Below, piece by piece: positions 4,736 through 5,473 of a DNA stretch of 5,473 nucleotides. Location: assembly GCA_017390125.1 (NCBI GenBank), contig JAFPCT010000089.1:1-5473 (forward strand), written 5' to 3'. The stretch is from Treponema sp. GTDB taxonomy: Bacteria; Spirochaetota; Spirochaetia; Treponematales; Treponemataceae. The notes beneath the pieces are model-generated. The model worked only from the letters and a program-made list of their open reading frames with translations. It did not search any database and was not told the origin of the DNA. A program made the translations under genes and the position numbers. The number at the start of each line of letters is the position of its first letter. The stretch's first letter is position 1.

Positions 4736-5473
4736 ATGAACGAATGGCTTAATAAGATGATGGCAAAATCCAGGGATTTCTGGAAATCTGCTTCAATCGT
4801 AAAAAAAGTTATTCTTTTGGCAGTCATAGCTGCCGTTGTTATTGCTGTTATTGTTGCAACCCGGGTTTCTTCATCCCCGGCCACAGTACGTCTTTTTAAT
4901 GCTCCTGTAAGAGATGAGACAAGAAAAGAACAGATTCTTGATCGGCTTTCTCAAGAAAATGTACAGGCTTTTACGGATGATACCGGTTACATCTCTGTTG
5001 CTGATGAAAAAACTGCACGCAAAATGCGCTCTATTCTCATGGCGGAAGGACTTACCCCTGCATCCTGGGATCCTTTTTCGGATTTATATAACCGCTCATG
5101 GTCTGCTACTGATTTCGAACAGAATGTAAAACTTAAGAATGCCGTTATCCGGCGCGTTGAGCAGCAGCTTGAGGCTCTTGATGACGTATCGGAAGCCAAT
5201 GTAACTATCGTAATGCCGGAAACAAAGCTTTTCTCATCTGACCAGAATCCGGTTTCCGCTTCTGTTGTACTTCGAATTGTTCCTTCCAGCGATCTTGCAA
5301 CAAACAAGAAAAAGCAGAAAAACCTTCAGAGACTTGTCCTTACGATGATTGAAGGCCTCAAGGAAGAGAACCTTACTATTTCTGACAGAGAGAACAATGT
5401 CCTTAATGATTTTGAGAATCTTGACGAGGTGACACGCCTTTCAAATATTGAGCGTCAGCAGAAAATCCGTCAT
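4736..5473 (+). CDS. fliF: Flagellar MS-ring protein FliF (partial, 3' end outside window)
   Basis: The ATG at 4736 opens a frame that runs off the window end, so 246 residues are seen of a protein usually about 550-570 long. A basic and hydrophilic N-tail (1-23) is followed by one transmembrane helix at about 24-42 (VILLAVIAAVVIAVIVA). The periplasmic part has the YscJ/FliF ring-building fold: a first domain at about 49-115, then the family core ATDFEQNVKLKNAVIRRVEQ (124-143), LDDVSEANVTIVMPETKLF (148-166) and NPVSASVVLRIVP (171-183), then LVLTMIEGLKEENLTISD (200-217). FliF forms the MS ring in the inner membrane, the base on which the C ring, export gate and rod assemble. No signal peptide cleavage is expected. 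The start is fixed by GGAGG (4725-4729), six bases upstream. It follows fliE after a 120-base gap with its own promoter. Confidence 0.96.
   Translation, partial: MNEWLNKMMAKSRDFWKSASIVKKVILLAVIAAVVIAVIVATRVSSSPATVRLFNAPVRDETRKEQILDRLSQENVQAFTDDTGYISVADEKTARKMRSILMAEGLTPASWDPFSDLYNRSWSATDFEQNVKLKNAVIRRVEQQLEALDDVSEANVTIVMPETKLFSSDQNPVSASVVLRIVPSSDLATNKKKQKNLQRLVLTMIEGLKEENLTISDRENNVLNDFENLDEVTRLSNIERQQKIRH

Overview
The window looks like chromosomal DNA of a spirochaete, most likely Treponema or a close relative, with moderate GC. It is a core region and not an accessory island. Eight genes lie on the + strand, all tightly packed and probably co-transcribed in part. In order they are the 3' end of topA (DNA topoisomerase I zinc fingers), a XerC/XerD-type tyrosine recombinase, hslV, hslU, flgB, flgC, fliE and the 5' part of fliF. 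The organism call is an inference from gene order, protein character and base composition; no database search was run.

Bases 1-3208 hold the housekeeping half: topA, xerC, hslV and hslU, with gaps of 9, 14 and 5 bases. HslV (a Thr-protease with a short propeptide) and HslU (its AAA+ unfoldase partner) form one ATP-dependent protease. Topoisomerase I and the Xer recombinase act on chromosome topology and dimer resolution. Bases 3209-5473 hold the flagellar half. FlgB and FlgC are proximal rod proteins, FliE joins the rod to the MS ring, and FliF builds the MS ring. The window ends inside fliF.

The order topA - xerC - hslV - hslU - flgB - flgC - fliE - fliF matches the Bacillus subtilis topA-trmFO-codV-clpQ-clpY-codY-flgB-flgC-fliE-fliF region, minus trmFO and codY. 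This is a notable conserved synteny across phyla.

The most interesting non-coding content is regulatory. A sigma28-like site lies before flgB (TAAA-N15-TCCGACAA). A near-consensus sigma70-like promoter lies just before fliE (TTGACA-N17-TAGAAT). A second, very strong-looking one lies before fliF (TTGTCA-N17-TATAAT with extended -10). A perfect small hairpin sits between flgB and flgC, and two T8 tracts lie between fliE and fliF. If real, the flagellar genes are fed by several stacked promoters of different sigma class. I see no RNA gene, CRISPR array, mobile element or undescribed multi-gene system. No gap between genes exceeds about 120 bases.
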